DNA of 64,000 nucleotides from positions 497,559 to 561,558 of the forward strand of contig NZ_JAGIPZ010000001.1 in NCBI RefSeq assembly GCF_017814915.1, in the 5' to 3' direction. The stretch is from Herbaspirillum sp. LeCh32-8 (GTDB lineage: Bacteria; Pseudomonadota; Gammaproteobacteria; Burkholderiales; Burkholderiaceae_D). The translations under genes and the position numbers were made by a program. The notes under the pieces are model-generated. The model saw only the letters and a list, made by a program, of their open reading frames with translations. It was not told the origin of the DNA and ran no database searches. Below, piece by piece: positions 25,597-33,732 of the stretch (position 1 is the first letter of the stretch; each line of letters opens with the position of its first letter).

Positions 25597-26331
25597 ATGT
25601 ATAACGTCAAGGGAAAAACAGGCAAGAACGACATGCTGGAGCTGCATGCGCCGCTGGTCAAAAAGCTGGCGCATCAGATGAAGGCTAAATTGCCCCCTAG
25701 CGTCGAGGTGGACGACTTGATTCAGGCCGGCATGATGGGCCTGCTGGACGCGGTCAACCGTTACGAAGAAACCCACGGCGCGCAGTTCGAGACCTATGCC
25801 GTGCAGCGTATCCGCGGCGCCATGCTCGATGAGCTGCGCAGCAGCGACTGGCTGCCGCGCAGCATTCGCCAGAACGCCCGCAAGGTGGAAGATGCGCTGC
25901 AGTCTCTGCTGCAGCAGCTCGGCCGCCAGCCGCAGGAAAATGAAGTGGCGCAGCACATGAAGCTGAGCCTGGCGGAGTACCAAGCCATGCTGACCGAGTG
26001 CGGCGGCCATCAGTTGATCTACTACGAAGACTTCCACGACGACGAGGGTGGGCATGAGCACTTCCTCGACCGTTACCAGACCTCCGGTTCCGACGATCCG
26101 CTGCAGAACCTGATCAACGGCGGCTTCCGCGAGGCAGTGGTAGATTCGATCCGCGCCTTGCCGGAGCGCGAGCAGATCCTGATGGGCTTGTATTATGAGC
26201 AAGAGATGAACTTGAAGGAAATCGGCGCCGTGATGGGTGTCTCCGAATCGCGCGTCTGCCAGCTGCACAGCCAGGCGATCTCGCGCATGCGCTCCTACTT
26301 GCGCGAACATTCCTGGACCGGCGTGGCCTGA
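25597..26331 (+). CDS. fliA: FliA, flagellar sigma factor sigma28
   Basis: A 244-residue sigma70-family factor that directs RNA polymerase to late flagellar and chemotaxis promoters. Region 2 is seen in DDLIQAGMMGLLDAVNRYEE and FETYAVQRIRGAMLDELR, followed by SDWLPRS. Region 3 is RKVEDALQSLLQQLGRQP, and region 4 is ALPEREQILMGLYY with EIGAVMGVSESRVCQLHS. The ATG at 25597 has CGGAG upstream. It ends the flhB-flhA-flhF-flhG-fliA operon. Its antagonist FlgM is encoded nearby on the other strand, and several matching promoters occur in the window. Confidence 0.97.
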   Translation: MYNVKGKTGKNDMLELHAPLVKKLAHQMKAKLPPSVEVDDLIQAGMMGLLDAVNRYEETHGAQFETYAVQRIRGAMLDELRSSDWLPRSIRQNARKVEDALQSLLQQLGRQPQENEVAQHMKLSLAEYQAMLTECGGHQLIYYEDFHDDEGGHEHFLDRYQTSGSDDPLQNLINGGFREAVVDSIRALPEREQILMGLYYEQEMNLKEIGAVMGVSESRVCQLHSQAISRMRSYLREHSWTGVA

Positions 26332-26369
26332 GTTGCTTGTTGCTCTGCCAGAAGATTGGACAGGAATGA

Positions 26370-26396
26370 AAAAGCCCGGCATGCCGGGCTTTTTCG
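26370..26396. terminator. Bidirectional terminator between fliA and flgN
   Basis: AAAAA-GCCCGG-CATG-CCGGGC-TTTTT (stem 26375-26390). T-tracts on both strands let it end the fliA operon and the converging flgM-flgN transcript. Confidence 0.9.
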
Positions 26397-26418
26397 TTGA
26401 TGCGGTATCGGTCTCGGG

Positions 26419-26880
26419 TCAGACCACGCCGAGGCGGCGGCCGCTGGACTTGATGCTGTTCTGGCCATCCGGGCCGTAGAAGCTGCCGGTGCCGGTCTTG
26501 CCTTGCAGTACGGTCAGGGCGCTCTGGTTGATCGACAGTTTCTTGCCGATGAGGATGCCGTTGATGCGGTTGAGTTCGCGGGCGTCTTGCGCCAGTTCGA
26601 ACAGGGCGGCCCAGACATCCTTGTCGGCATCGGTTCCGCGTTCATTCATCCATTGCTGCATGCCGGATTCATCGTCGGCGTAGCCCAGCTCGGCCAATAC
26701 GCGATGGCGGTTACCGGCCAGCGTGGTCATTTCGGCAACAATGGTGGCCTTCTCGCTGATCATGTCGGTCATGCCTTCGGCCGTGGTCTCCGACAGCAGG
26801 GACTGCTCCTGGCGGAGCTTGTCGACCAGGCGTGCCAGGGATGCTTGTTCCTGGGGCAGGCTGCTTGCGGGATTGCTCAT
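26419..26880 (-). CDS. flgN: FlgN, chaperone for hook-associated proteins FlgK and FlgL
   Basis: A 153-residue helical export chaperone. The pattern of heptad-like helices (LARLVDKLRQEQSLLSE, MISEKATIVAEMTTLAGNRHRVLAELG) and the C-terminal LNRINGILIGKKLSINQSAL fit FlgN. It delivers FlgK and FlgL to the export gate. I start it at ATG 26880 (MSNPASSL); a TTG six codons upstream is less likely. It lies 61 bp downstream of flgM in the same orientation, the usual flgMN pair. Confidence 0.9.
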   Translation of the reverse strand: MSNPASSLPQEQASLARLVDKLRQEQSLLSETTAEGMTDMISEKATIVAEMTTLAGNRHRVLAELGYADDESGMQQWMNERGTDADKDVWAALFELAQDARELNRINGILIGKKLSINQSALTVLQGKTGTGSFYGPDGQNSIKSSGRRLGVV

Positions 26881-26941
26881 GCCGAAATTCCGTGTCAAAC
26901 GATTAACGTTGCGATCAGGTATTGCTGCGGGTGTTGCTGGA

Positions 26942-27265
26942 TCAGGCCTTGCGCGCGCTGATCAGGGTCTTGACGGTGTCCAGCAGGCCGGTGGCGACTT
27001 TCTCGGGATCAACCTGGAAGGTGCCGTTGGCGATGGCGGCTTTGATTTCGGCAACTTTCTTCGCGTCGAAGCTGCCGCCGTTGCTGCTCACCTTGGTTTC
27101 CAGAGTTTGGTAGGTTGCCGACAGACGCACGCTATCCGAAGCGGCGGCCGTGGCGGCAGCGCTATTGCCGGTCGCAGCGCCAGACTGGGCGCCGCTGCGC
27201 GGTTGGGCCTGGGTCTGCTCGGTGGTGCGGCCGGCAGCGGATTTGAGGGCGTCATTAACGTTCAC
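26942..27265 (-). CDS. flgM: FlgM, anti-sigma28 factor
   Basis: A 107-residue anti-sigma factor that holds FliA inactive until the hook is finished and FlgM is exported. The N-terminal half is low-complexity (Ala/Thr/Gln/Ser), as expected for the unfolded export region. The C-terminal half contains the sigma-binding helices (VAEIKAAIANGTFQVDPEKVATGLL). The start is GTG at 27265 (VNVNDALKSAAG) with AAGGAA upstream. A textbook sigma28 promoter lies 52 bp before it, giving direct feedback on fliA activity. Confidence 0.93.
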   Translation of the reverse strand: MNVNDALKSAAGRTTEQTQAQPRSGAQSGAATGNSAAATAAASDSVRLSATYQTLETKVSSNGGSFDAKKVAEIKAAIANGTFQVDPEKVATGLLDTVKTLISARKA

Positions 27266-27316
27266 GGCAGTATTCCTTGTAGGGTGGGGGCGCAATGCAC
27301 CCGCCTGTCGCTAAGA

Positions 27317-27343
27317 TTATCGGCGATTTCTCCGCAAACTTTA
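27317..27343 (-). promoter_or_regulatory. Sigma28 promoter of flgMN (perfect consensus)
   Basis: Read on the minus strand: TAAAGTTT-N11-GCCGATAA, identical to the enteric sigma28 consensus in both boxes and spacing. The -10 box is 27317-27324 and the -35 core is 27340-27343. Confidence 0.93.
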
Positions 27344-27349
27344 ACATCC

Positions 27350-27370
27350 GAGGCCGTTAATTTAGGCCTC
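27350..27370 (-). other. Hairpin between flgA and the flgM promoter
   Basis: Stem GAGGCC/GGCCTC with a 9-nt AT-rich loop, ending 6 bp before the sigma28 -35 box. It could mark the 3' end of the flgA transcript; there is no T-tract. Confidence 0.45.
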
Positions 27371-27431
27371 CGGCACAATTTTCTTTACAAGCGCAGAGCT
27401 GAATAATTCCACCGGGAACTATTGCCCTCTA

Positions 27432-28169
27432 TTAATAGTTGATTTCCAGAATCCCGCCGGCCTTGGCGATCCCGCTGACCACCTGTCCGGCCGGCGTGCG
27501 CGCCTGCGCCATCTGGCCTTCGTTGGCATTGGTCAGGGCGCGCGCTTCGGTCGAAATCTGGAAGCCCGGTCCGTTGGACACCACCCGCACCGGCTGGCCT
27601 TGCTGCACCACGCGCTGGTTGCGCACCGAGTCCACGCGCAGCGGCGTGCCGGCGCGCACCGACATGGCGGCAACCCGGCCCACGGCCTGCGCTTCCTCGG
27701 TGATGACGCCGTTGGGCAGGCTGGACATGTCGCCGCGCACCCGGGTCACGTCGGTAATGCTGATGGTCTGGCCCTGCACCAGCGGCACGGCGGCGACCAG
27801 GTAATCCGAGATGACCTGCACGCTGGCGCGCAGATAAATGGTCCAAGGGGAGGGCGCCACGCATTTCACGCCGATGGTGGTCTTGCCCCACAGACGGGCG
27901 CCGTTGGGCATGAAGGCTTGCGGCTCAACGCAGGCGGCCAGGTTCAGGCGCTGGTCGACCGGGTCGACCTCGATATTTACGCTGCCGGGCAGGCCCGAAG
28001 TCTGACTCTTGAGGAATTGCTCGGCAGTCTGTTGCAAGGCAGCCAAGTTCTGACGCTGCGGCACATTGGGATCGTTCTGGGCAAACGATGTGCTGCAGAT
28101 CGTCGCGCCGACCGCCAGGGCGGCAAGGGCGATGAAGGCGCGGCGCAGGGCGCGGAAGGGGTGTTTCAT
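27432..28169 (-). CDS. flgA: FlgA, P-ring assembly chaperone
   Basis: A 245-residue periplasmic protein needed to assemble the FlgI P-ring. The N-terminus has a signal peptide (ALRRAFIALAALAVGATICSTSFAQ, cleavage after AQ likely). The SAF-type C-terminal domain shows IYLRASVQVISDYLVAAVPL, ITDVTRVRGDMSSLP, VGRVAAMSVRAGTPLR and ENPxV-like VRVVSNGPGFQIST. The start at 28169 (MKHPFRAL) gives a proper signal peptide; the frame upstream to 28241 does not. It is divergent from flgB, as in enteric bacteria. Confidence 0.93.
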   Translation of the reverse strand: MKHPFRALRRAFIALAALAVGATICSTSFAQNDPNVPQRQNLAALQQTAEQFLKSQTSGLPGSVNIEVDPVDQRLNLAACVEPQAFMPNGARLWGKTTIGVKCVAPSPWTIYLRASVQVISDYLVAAVPLVQGQTISITDVTRVRGDMSSLPNGVITEEAQAVGRVAAMSVRAGTPLRVDSVRNQRVVQQGQPVRVVSNGPGFQISTEARALTNANEGQMAQARTPAGQVVSGIAKAGGILEINY

Positions 28170-28252
28170 TTTATGCAACTCGCCCCAAGCGGGGCATTGG
28201 CGAATCTTGGCAGCAATGTTACTTCGCGCGCGTGAGGTCAAAAGCAGAAACA

Positions 28253-28307
28253 GGGGACGCTTTTCTCTGCTTATCGCCCATTAAAGATCCGGGGTGGAAC
28301 GTATGAT
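28253..28307 (+). promoter_or_regulatory. Candidate class II flagellar promoter/activator site of flgB operon
   Basis: GGGGACG (28253-28259), 11 bp, TTATCGCCCAT (28271-28281), 20 bp, then a -10-like TATGAT (28302-28307). This is the same order and nearly the same spacing as upstream of flhB. It sits in the flgA/flgB divergent region and could serve both genes. Confidence 0.5.
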
Positions 28308-28380
28308 CAAGCCTACGTAATTCCATCATCGGCGCAGTCCGCTAGAAACTTGAGCGGGGCCGGTATTCCTGGAGGACCTG

Positions 28381-28809
28381 ATGGTCTCTAAGCTCGACGA
28401 CTACTTTCGTTTCAACGAACTGGCGCTGAACCTGCGTGCCCAGCGGCAACAGTTGATCGCGTCCAATATCGCCAACGCCGATACGCCCAACTACAAGGCG
28501 CGCGACATCAACTTCGCCGATACGCTGAAAAACGCGATGGACAACAAGACCACCGCGATGCCCCCCGTGACGATGGCGCGCACTTCCGCCGCCCACGTGG
28601 CCGGCGCGGCAGCCGCCACCGGCGAGGGCAGTATCGGCGGTTCGCCGCTGCTGTATCGCAACCCGGCCCAGGGCAGCGTGGACGGCAACACCGTCGACCT
28701 GGACGTGGAACGCAATGAATTCGTCGACAACGGCATTCGCTACGAAGCCGGCGTCACCTCTGTGAACGGCCAGATCAAGGCCATGATCAACGCCATCCAA
28801 CCGGGTTAA
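28381..28809 (+). CDS. flgB: FlgB, proximal rod protein
   Basis: A 142-residue rod subunit joining the MS-ring to the rod. The rod signature is present near the N-terminus ([19 protein letters not shown]), and the C-terminal helix (GVTSVNGQIKAMINAIQ) packs against it in the assembled rod. The ribosome binding site TGGAGG is 7 bp before the ATG. It is the first gene of flgBCDEFGHIJ; flgC follows after 6 bp. The Ala/Gly-rich middle is variable in the family. Confidence 0.96.
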   Translation: MVSKLDDYFRFNELALNLRAQRQQLIASNIANADTPNYKARDINFADTLKNAMDNKTTAMPPVTMARTSAAHVAGAAAATGEGSIGGSPLLYRNPAQGSVDGNTVDLDVERNEFVDNGIRYEAGVTSVNGQIKAMINAIQPG

Positions 28810-28815
28810 TAAGCC

Positions 28816-29220
28816 ATGTCCCTTTCCAACATCTTCAACGTTGCCGGTTCGGCCATGAGCGCGCAGTCGCAGCGCATGAACGCCACCGCCAGCAACATCG
28901 CCAACGCCGACAGCGCCACCAGCCCGGACGGCACGCCTTACAAGTCCAAGCAGGTGGTGTTCCAGGCGATCCCGGTGGGCGGCGTCAAGGACAGCGGCGT
29001 CAAGGTTGCCGCCGTGGTCGAGGATCAGGCACCGCCCAAGCTGGTGTACGACCCCAAGCATCCGATGGCCGATGCCAACGGCTATGTGGCCATGCCCAAC
29101 GTCAATCCGGTCGAGGAAATGGTCAACATGATCTCGGCCTCCCGCTCTTACCAGACCAACGTGGAAACCATGAACACCGCGAAGGCCATGCTGGTTAAAA
29201 CCTTGACCATCGGTCAATAA
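28816..29220 (+). CDS. flgC: FlgC, proximal rod protein
   Basis: A 134-residue rod subunit. N-terminal motif [20 protein letters not shown] and C-terminal [30 protein letters not shown] are the standard rod/hook helices, and the middle [13 protein letters not shown] is typical of FlgC. It has no signal sequence because it is exported by the flagellar type III system. It sits 6 bp after flgB and 14 bp before flgD. Confidence 0.96.
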   Translation: MSLSNIFNVAGSAMSAQSQRMNATASNIANADSATSPDGTPYKSKQVVFQAIPVGGVKDSGVKVAAVVEDQAPPKLVYDPKHPMADANGYVAMPNVNPVEEMVNMISASRSYQTNVETMNTAKAMLVKTLTIGQ

Positions 29221-29234
29221 CAGGAATTCACGCC

Positions 29235-29957
29235 ATGACTACCGTATCCAGCGACCTGCTCACCGCGATGAATGGCACGAGCACCACCAGCTCGGCCAGC
29301 AGCAGCTCCAGCCTGAACGACAACAGCCCGGACGCGATCCAGAACCGCTTCCTGACGCTGTTGATCGCGCAGATGAAGAACCAGGATCCCAGCAACCCGA
29401 TGGACAACTCGCAGATGACTACCCAGATGGCGCAGCTGTCGACGGTCTCGGGCATCAGCCAGCTCAACGCCACGCTGTCGACCCTGATGGGCAACCTGAG
29501 CTCCTCGCAGGCGCTGCAGTCGGCCAACATGATCGGCCACAGCGTGTTCGCGCCGGGCAACAACATCCAGCTGACCTCGGATACCACGAAGGCAGAAGAC
29601 GGCACCGAAACCACCACGCAAAAGGCGGTGTTCGGCGTCCAGCTCGATACCGCGGCCTCCAACGTCACCGTCACCGTCAAGGACTCCACCGGCGCCGTGG
29701 TGCGCACGATGGACCTGGGTTCGCAGGCCTCCGGCACGGCGCCGGTGATCTGGGACGGCACCAACGACGCCGGCGGCAAGGCTGCCGACGGCAAGTACAC
29801 CTTCACCGTCACCGCGTCCAATAACGGCACTGCCGTGAACGCTACCGCGCTGGCATTCGGCACCGTCGCCAGCGTCACCACCGCGTCCGACGGCGTCAAG
29901 CTGAACGTCACCAACATCGGCACCATCAAGCCGACCGATGTTGTGCAAATTCTTTAA
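29235..29957 (+). CDS. flgD: FlgD, hook cap (hook assembly scaffold)
   Basis: A 240-residue scaffold that caps the growing hook and is absent from the finished flagellum. The conserved N-terminal export/assembly block is NRFLTLLIAQMKNQDPSNPMDNSQMTTQMAQLSTVSGI (quoted in parts: NRFLTLLIAQMKNQDP and MTTQMAQLSTVSGI). The C-terminal half is a Fn3/tudor-like beta domain (VIWDGTNDAGGKAADGKYTF). It precedes flgE, whose product it polymerises, by 38 bp. Confidence 0.95.
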   Translation: MTTVSSDLLTAMNGTSTTSSASSSSSLNDNSPDAIQNRFLTLLIAQMKNQDPSNPMDNSQMTTQMAQLSTVSGISQLNATLSTLMGNLSSSQALQSANMIGHSVFAPGNNIQLTSDTTKAEDGTETTTQKAVFGVQLDTAASNVTVTVKDSTGAVVRTMDLGSQASGTAPVIWDGTNDAGGKAADGKYTFTVTASNNGTAVNATALAFGTVASVTTASDGVKLNVTNIGTIKPTDVVQIL

Positions 29958-29995
29958 TCGTCATACCGACAACTTTCGGGGCAAAGGGGTATCAC

Positions 29996-31306
29996 ATGAG
30001 TTTTCAACAAGGTCTGAGCGGACTGAACGGCGCAGCTAAGAGCCTGGATGTCATCGGTAATAACGTGGCCAACGCCAGCACGGTCGGCTTCAAGCAGTCG
30101 CAGGCGCAGTTTGCGGACATGTACGCAAACTCGATGAATCGTTCCGGCAACTCGCCGGTCGGCATCGGCGTCACCGTGGCCAACGTCGCCCAATCGTTTA
30201 CCCAGGGCAACGTGACGTCGACCAACAACCCGCTGGACATCGCCATCAACGGCGACGGCTTCTTCCAGCTGTCGTCCAGCCTGGACAACAGCTCGCCGAT
30301 GTACGGCCGCAACGGCCAGTTCCAGCTGGACAAGAACGGCTACATCGTCAACCCCAGCATGAACGGCGCCTACCTGATGGGTTGGGCTGCCGGCTCCTCG
30401 GGCGGTGACCCGGTTGCACTGCAGATCAATACCTCGTCGATCCCGGCCACCACCACCACCACGATCAGCACCAAGGTGAACCTGGACTCGCGCCTGAGCG
30501 TGCCGACCACCACGCCGTTCAATGCCGCCGACCCGACCACCTACAACAACTCGACCGGCGTCACGATCTATGACAGCCTGGGTAACCCGTACAGCGTGCA
30601 GACTTACTACGTCAAGAATGCCGCCACCGGTACTCCGCCGACGACCACCTGGGACGTCTACGCGACCGTCGACGGCAAGACCCTGACCACCACCACCGGC
30701 GGCACCACCCCGCTGAAGCTGGGTTCCATGGTGTTCAACTCCACCGGCACGCTGACCAGCACCCTGGACAGCACCGGCACTGCAATTGCGAGCGGCAACA
30801 TCCCCATCGACTTGACCACCGCCGGCACCAACGCCGGTGTCGTCAAGGCCGGCGGTGTCTTCGCCAGCACCATTGCGCTGAACTACGCCGGCTCGACCCA
30901 GACCGGTTCGGCCTTCGTCAACCTGGCGCAGTCGCAGAACGGCATGGCGCCGGGCACGCTGTCGAGCTTCTCGATCGACAAGGACGGCACCATCGTCGGC
31001 TCCTACAGCAACCAGCAGACCAAGAACCTGGGTACCGTGGTGCTGGTGAACTTCGCCAACCCGAACGGCCTGCAGCCGCTGGGCAACAACCTGTACCAAG
31101 CGACCGCCGCCGCCGGCAGCCCGCTGGTGGGCCAGCCGACCACCGGCACCTTCGGTACGCTGCAGGCGCGCGCGGTGGAAGACTCCAACGTCGACCTGAC
31201 CGCCGAGCTGGTCAACATGATCGTGGCCCAGCGCGTCTACCAGGCCAACTCGCAAACCATCAAGGTTCAGGATACCGTCCTGCAGACCCTGGTCAGCCTG
31301 CGCTGA
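29996..31306 (+). CDS. flgE: FlgE, flagellar hook protein
   Basis: A 436-residue hook subunit. The N-terminal helix (FQQGLSGLNGAAKSLDVIGN) and SNAxT-type motif (NNVANASTVGFKQS) pair with the C-terminal helix (VDLTAELVNMIVAQRVYQAN). Between them are the hook domains with DIAINGDGFFQL and ITIYDSLGNPYSVQTYY-like sequence (TIYDSLGNP). The outer domain is Thr/Ser-rich. Length is ordinary for betaproteobacteria. Two strong hairpins lie in the 110-bp gap to flgF. Confidence 0.96.
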   Translation: MSFQQGLSGLNGAAKSLDVIGNNVANASTVGFKQSQAQFADMYANSMNRSGNSPVGIGVTVANVAQSFTQGNVTSTNNPLDIAINGDGFFQLSSSLDNSSPMYGRNGQFQLDKNGYIVNPSMNGAYLMGWAAGSSGGDPVALQINTSSIPATTTTTISTKVNLDSRLSVPTTTPFNAADPTTYNNSTGVTIYDSLGNPYSVQTYYVKNAATGTPPTTTWDVYATVDGKTLTTTTGGTTPLKLGSMVFNSTGTLTSTLDSTGTAIASGNIPIDLTTAGTNAGVVKAGGVFASTIALNYAGSTQTGSAFVNLAQSQNGMAPGTLSSFSIDKDGTIVGSYSNQQTKNLGTVVLVNFANPNGLQPLGNNLYQATAAAGSPLVGQPTTGTFGTLQARAVEDSNVDLTAELVNMIVAQRVYQANSQTIKVQDTVLQTLVSLR

Positions 31307-31318
31307 TCGCTTGATGGG

Positions 31319-31338
31319 CGCGCGCCTTCGGGCGTGCG
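31319..31338 (+). other. UUCG-tetraloop hairpin after flgE
   Basis: An 8-bp stem CGCGCGCC/GGCGTGCG (one G-U pair) closes a C(TTCG)G tetraloop, an exceptionally stable RNA loop, 12 bp after the flgE stop. There is no T-tract. Confidence 0.6.
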
Positions 31339-31346
31339 GGTTTCAA

Positions 31347-31369
31347 GGTCGCCGGCGTTGCCGGCGACC
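31347..31369 (+). other. Second hairpin between flgE and flgF
   Basis: A perfect 10-bp inverted repeat GGTCGCCGGC/GCCGGCGACC with a 3-nt loop, bracketed by TTTCAA direct repeats, 48 bp before flgF. It likely acts in RNA stability, processing or attenuation. Confidence 0.65.
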
Positions 31370-31416
31370 AGTTTCAATCAGCGGCGCCGCAGGCCGGTGT
31401 CGCGCAGAGGGGTTTT

Positions 31417-32154
31417 ATGGATCGTCTGGTCTATACCGCGATGTCCGGCGCCAAGCACACGCTGGAGCAGCAGGCTACCGCCAGCAACAACCTGGCCAAT
31501 GCCACGACGACGGGCTTTCGCGCCCAGCTCAATACTTTCCGTTCGGCGCCGGTCAAAGGCGAAGGCCTGGCCACCCGCGCCTTCGTGGTGGACTCCACCG
31601 CCGGCAATGACTTCTCGCAAGGGCCGATCCAGGACACCGGTCGCGCGCTCGACGTGGCGGTGCAGGGACGCGGCTGGATCGCCGTGCAGACACCTGACGG
31701 CGCCGAAGCCTACACCCGCAACGGCAGCTTCAAGACCAACGAGAACGGCATCCTGCAGACCCAGTCCGGCCAGCCCGTGCTGGGCGACGGCGGCCCGATC
31801 ACCATTCCGCCCGACGTCACCGTGGCCATTGCCGCCGACGGCACCGTCTCGGCGATCCCGACCAACGGCATTCCCAACGCGGTCAACGTGCTGGGTCGCA
31901 TCAAGCTGGTCAACCCCGACGACAAGAACATGAAGCGCGGCGACGACGGCATGTTCCGCACCATCACCGGTGCGGCCCAGCCCGACGCCAACGTGCGCCT
32001 GGCGAGCGGAGCGCTGGAGGGCAGCAACGTGAACGTAGTGGAGGCGATGGTCAACATGATCAACCTCTCGCGCCAGTTTGAAATGAACATGAAGATGATC
32101 CAGACCGCCGAAAGCGATGCGACCAAGGCGACCCAGATCCTCTCGCTGTCCTGA
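31417..32154 (+). CDS. flgF: FlgF, proximal rod protein
   Basis: A 245-residue rod protein of the FlgF/FlgG class. N-terminal MDRLVYTAMSGAKHTLEQQA and NNLANATTTGFRAQL are family motifs; the central domain has DVAVQGRGWIAVQTPDG and AYTRNGSFKTNENG, and the C-terminal helix is NVVEAMVNMINLSRQFEMNM. AGAGGGG upstream of ATG is the ribosome binding site. It is separated from flgE by a hairpin-rich gap and from flgG by 31 bp. Confidence 0.96.
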   Translation: MDRLVYTAMSGAKHTLEQQATASNNLANATTTGFRAQLNTFRSAPVKGEGLATRAFVVDSTAGNDFSQGPIQDTGRALDVAVQGRGWIAVQTPDGAEAYTRNGSFKTNENGILQTQSGQPVLGDGGPITIPPDVTVAIAADGTVSAIPTNGIPNAVNVLGRIKLVNPDDKNMKRGDDGMFRTITGAAQPDANVRLASGALEGSNVNVVEAMVNMINLSRQFEMNMKMIQTAESDATKATQILSLS

Positions 32155-32185
32155 TTGTAGTAACCGCCGATTACCGGAGAAATAG

Positions 32186-32968
32186 ATGATTCGTTCCCTT
32201 TGGATTTCCAAGACCGGCCTGGATGCGCAGCAGACGCAGCTGGACGTGATCTCGAACAACCTGGCCAACGTCAGCACCAACGGCTTCAAGCGCTCGCGCG
32301 CGGTGTTCGAAGACCTGCTGTACCAGACCGTGCGTCAACCCGGCGCGCAGTCCTCGCAGCAGACCCAGCTGCCTTCCGGCCTGCAGATCGGTACCGGCGT
32401 GCGTCCGGTGGCGACCGAGCGCATCTTCACCCAGGGCGCGGTGAACCAGACCAACAATGACAAGGACCTGGCGATCCAGGGCGCGGGCTTCTTCCAGATC
32501 CTGCTGCCGGACGGCACCACCGCGTACACCCGCGACGGCGCGTTCCAGACCGACAGCCAGGGCCAGTTGGTGACCTCCAGCGGCTATACCGTGACGCCGC
32601 CGATCACCATCCCCAACAACACCACCAAGCTGACGGTGGCGCGCGACGGCACCGTGTCGATCATGACCGCCGGTTCGACCGCGACGACGCAGATCGGCCA
32701 GATCCAGGTCGCCACCTTCATCAACCCGGCCGGCCTGGAAAGCCGCGGCGAAAACCTGTACATGGAAACCGCCGCCTCCGGCACGCCCAACGCCAACACC
32801 CCGGGCACCAACGGCGCCGGCGCCCTGTGGCAGGGTTACGTGGAAACCTCCAACGTCAACGTGGTGGAAGAGCTGGTCAACATGATCCAGACCCAGCGCG
32901 CTTACGAAATCAACAGCAAGGCCATCACCACGTCCGACCAGATGCTGGCCAAGATTTCGCAGCTGTAA
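32186..32968 (+). CDS. flgG: FlgG, distal rod protein
   Basis: A 260-residue distal rod subunit. It begins [20 protein letters not shown] with [25 protein letters not shown] (two parts of the classic FlgG start). The central domain contains [18 protein letters not shown] and [14 protein letters not shown], and the C-terminal helix is [20 protein letters not shown]. 260 residues is the canonical length. CGGAG is placed before ATG. flgH follows after 62 bp. Confidence 0.97.
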   Translation: MIRSLWISKTGLDAQQTQLDVISNNLANVSTNGFKRSRAVFEDLLYQTVRQPGAQSSQQTQLPSGLQIGTGVRPVATERIFTQGAVNQTNNDKDLAIQGAGFFQILLPDGTTAYTRDGAFQTDSQGQLVTSSGYTVTPPITIPNNTTKLTVARDGTVSIMTAGSTATTQIGQIQVATFINPAGLESRGENLYMETAASGTPNANTPGTNGAGALWQGYVETSNVNVVEELVNMIQTQRAYEINSKAITTSDQMLAKISQL

Positions 32969-33030
32969 GGCGGTTGAGCAGTTTTGCATTGGCAGTTTGA
33001 AGTTTGAGTATGAAGAAGGAAGAGGCAGAT

Positions 33031-33690
33031 ATGAAACGCTTGCTGAAATTGGCCGCAATCGCGGGCGCATTCGGCGTCGCCGGCTGCACCACCGTGCCCG
33101 ACACCATCGTGACCGGACCGACCACCGCGCGCCCGCAACCGGCTTCGTATGCGCCTCCGACTTCCGGCGCCATCTTCCAGTCGGCGGCGTATCGCCCGCT
33201 GCTGGAAGACCGCCGCGCGCGCCTGGTGGGCGACACTATTACCATCGTGATCAACGAGAAGACCAGCGCCGCCAAGTCGGCCGGCAGCTCGGCCAGCAAG
33301 ACCGGCACTGTAGCCTCGCCGGCGCCGACCATCTTCGGCACCAGCATCAAGGAGCTCTCGGCCAGCGGCACCTCGTCCAACAAGTTTGAAGACAAGGGCG
33401 CCACCACCTCCAGCAACACCTTCACCGGCACTATCGGCGTGACCGTGGTCGAGGTGCTGCCCAACGGTAACCTGGTGGTCAGCGGCGAGAAGCAGGTCGC
33501 GCTGGACAAGGGCGTGGAATACGTGCGCTTCTCGGGCACCGTGAGCCCGGACAACATCCAGACCGGCAATACGGTGTCGTCGACCCTGGTGGCCGACGCC
33601 AAGGTCGAATACCGTACCAATACCCGCGTCGACATGGCTGACTTCATGTCCTCGCTGGGACGATTCTTCTTCAGCGTTTCTCCTTTCTGA
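33031..33690 (+). CDS. flgH: FlgH, L-ring lipoprotein
   Basis: A 219-residue outer-membrane lipoprotein forming the L-ring. The signal peptide MKRLLKLAAIAGAFGVAGC ends in lipobox VAGC with Cys19 as acylation site. Family blocks are RPLLEDRRARLVGDTITIVI, TIGVTVVEVLPNGNLVVSGEK and EYVRFSGTVSPDNI. The start is set at 33031, where GGAAGAGG precedes the ATG and the lipobox is correctly placed; in-frame starts at 33004 and 33010 would add a charged leader. Confidence 0.95.
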   Translation: MKRLLKLAAIAGAFGVAGCTTVPDTIVTGPTTARPQPASYAPPTSGAIFQSAAYRPLLEDRRARLVGDTITIVINEKTSAAKSAGSSASKTGTVASPAPTIFGTSIKELSASGTSSNKFEDKGATTSSNTFTGTIGVTVVEVLPNGNLVVSGEKQVALDKGVEYVRFSGTVSPDNIQTGNTVSSTLVADAKVEYRTNTRVDMADFMSSLGRFFFSVSPF

Positions 33691-33732
33691 TTGGGGCGAA
33701 GCAGGGCAATGGTTAGCAAAGGAATTACCGCG

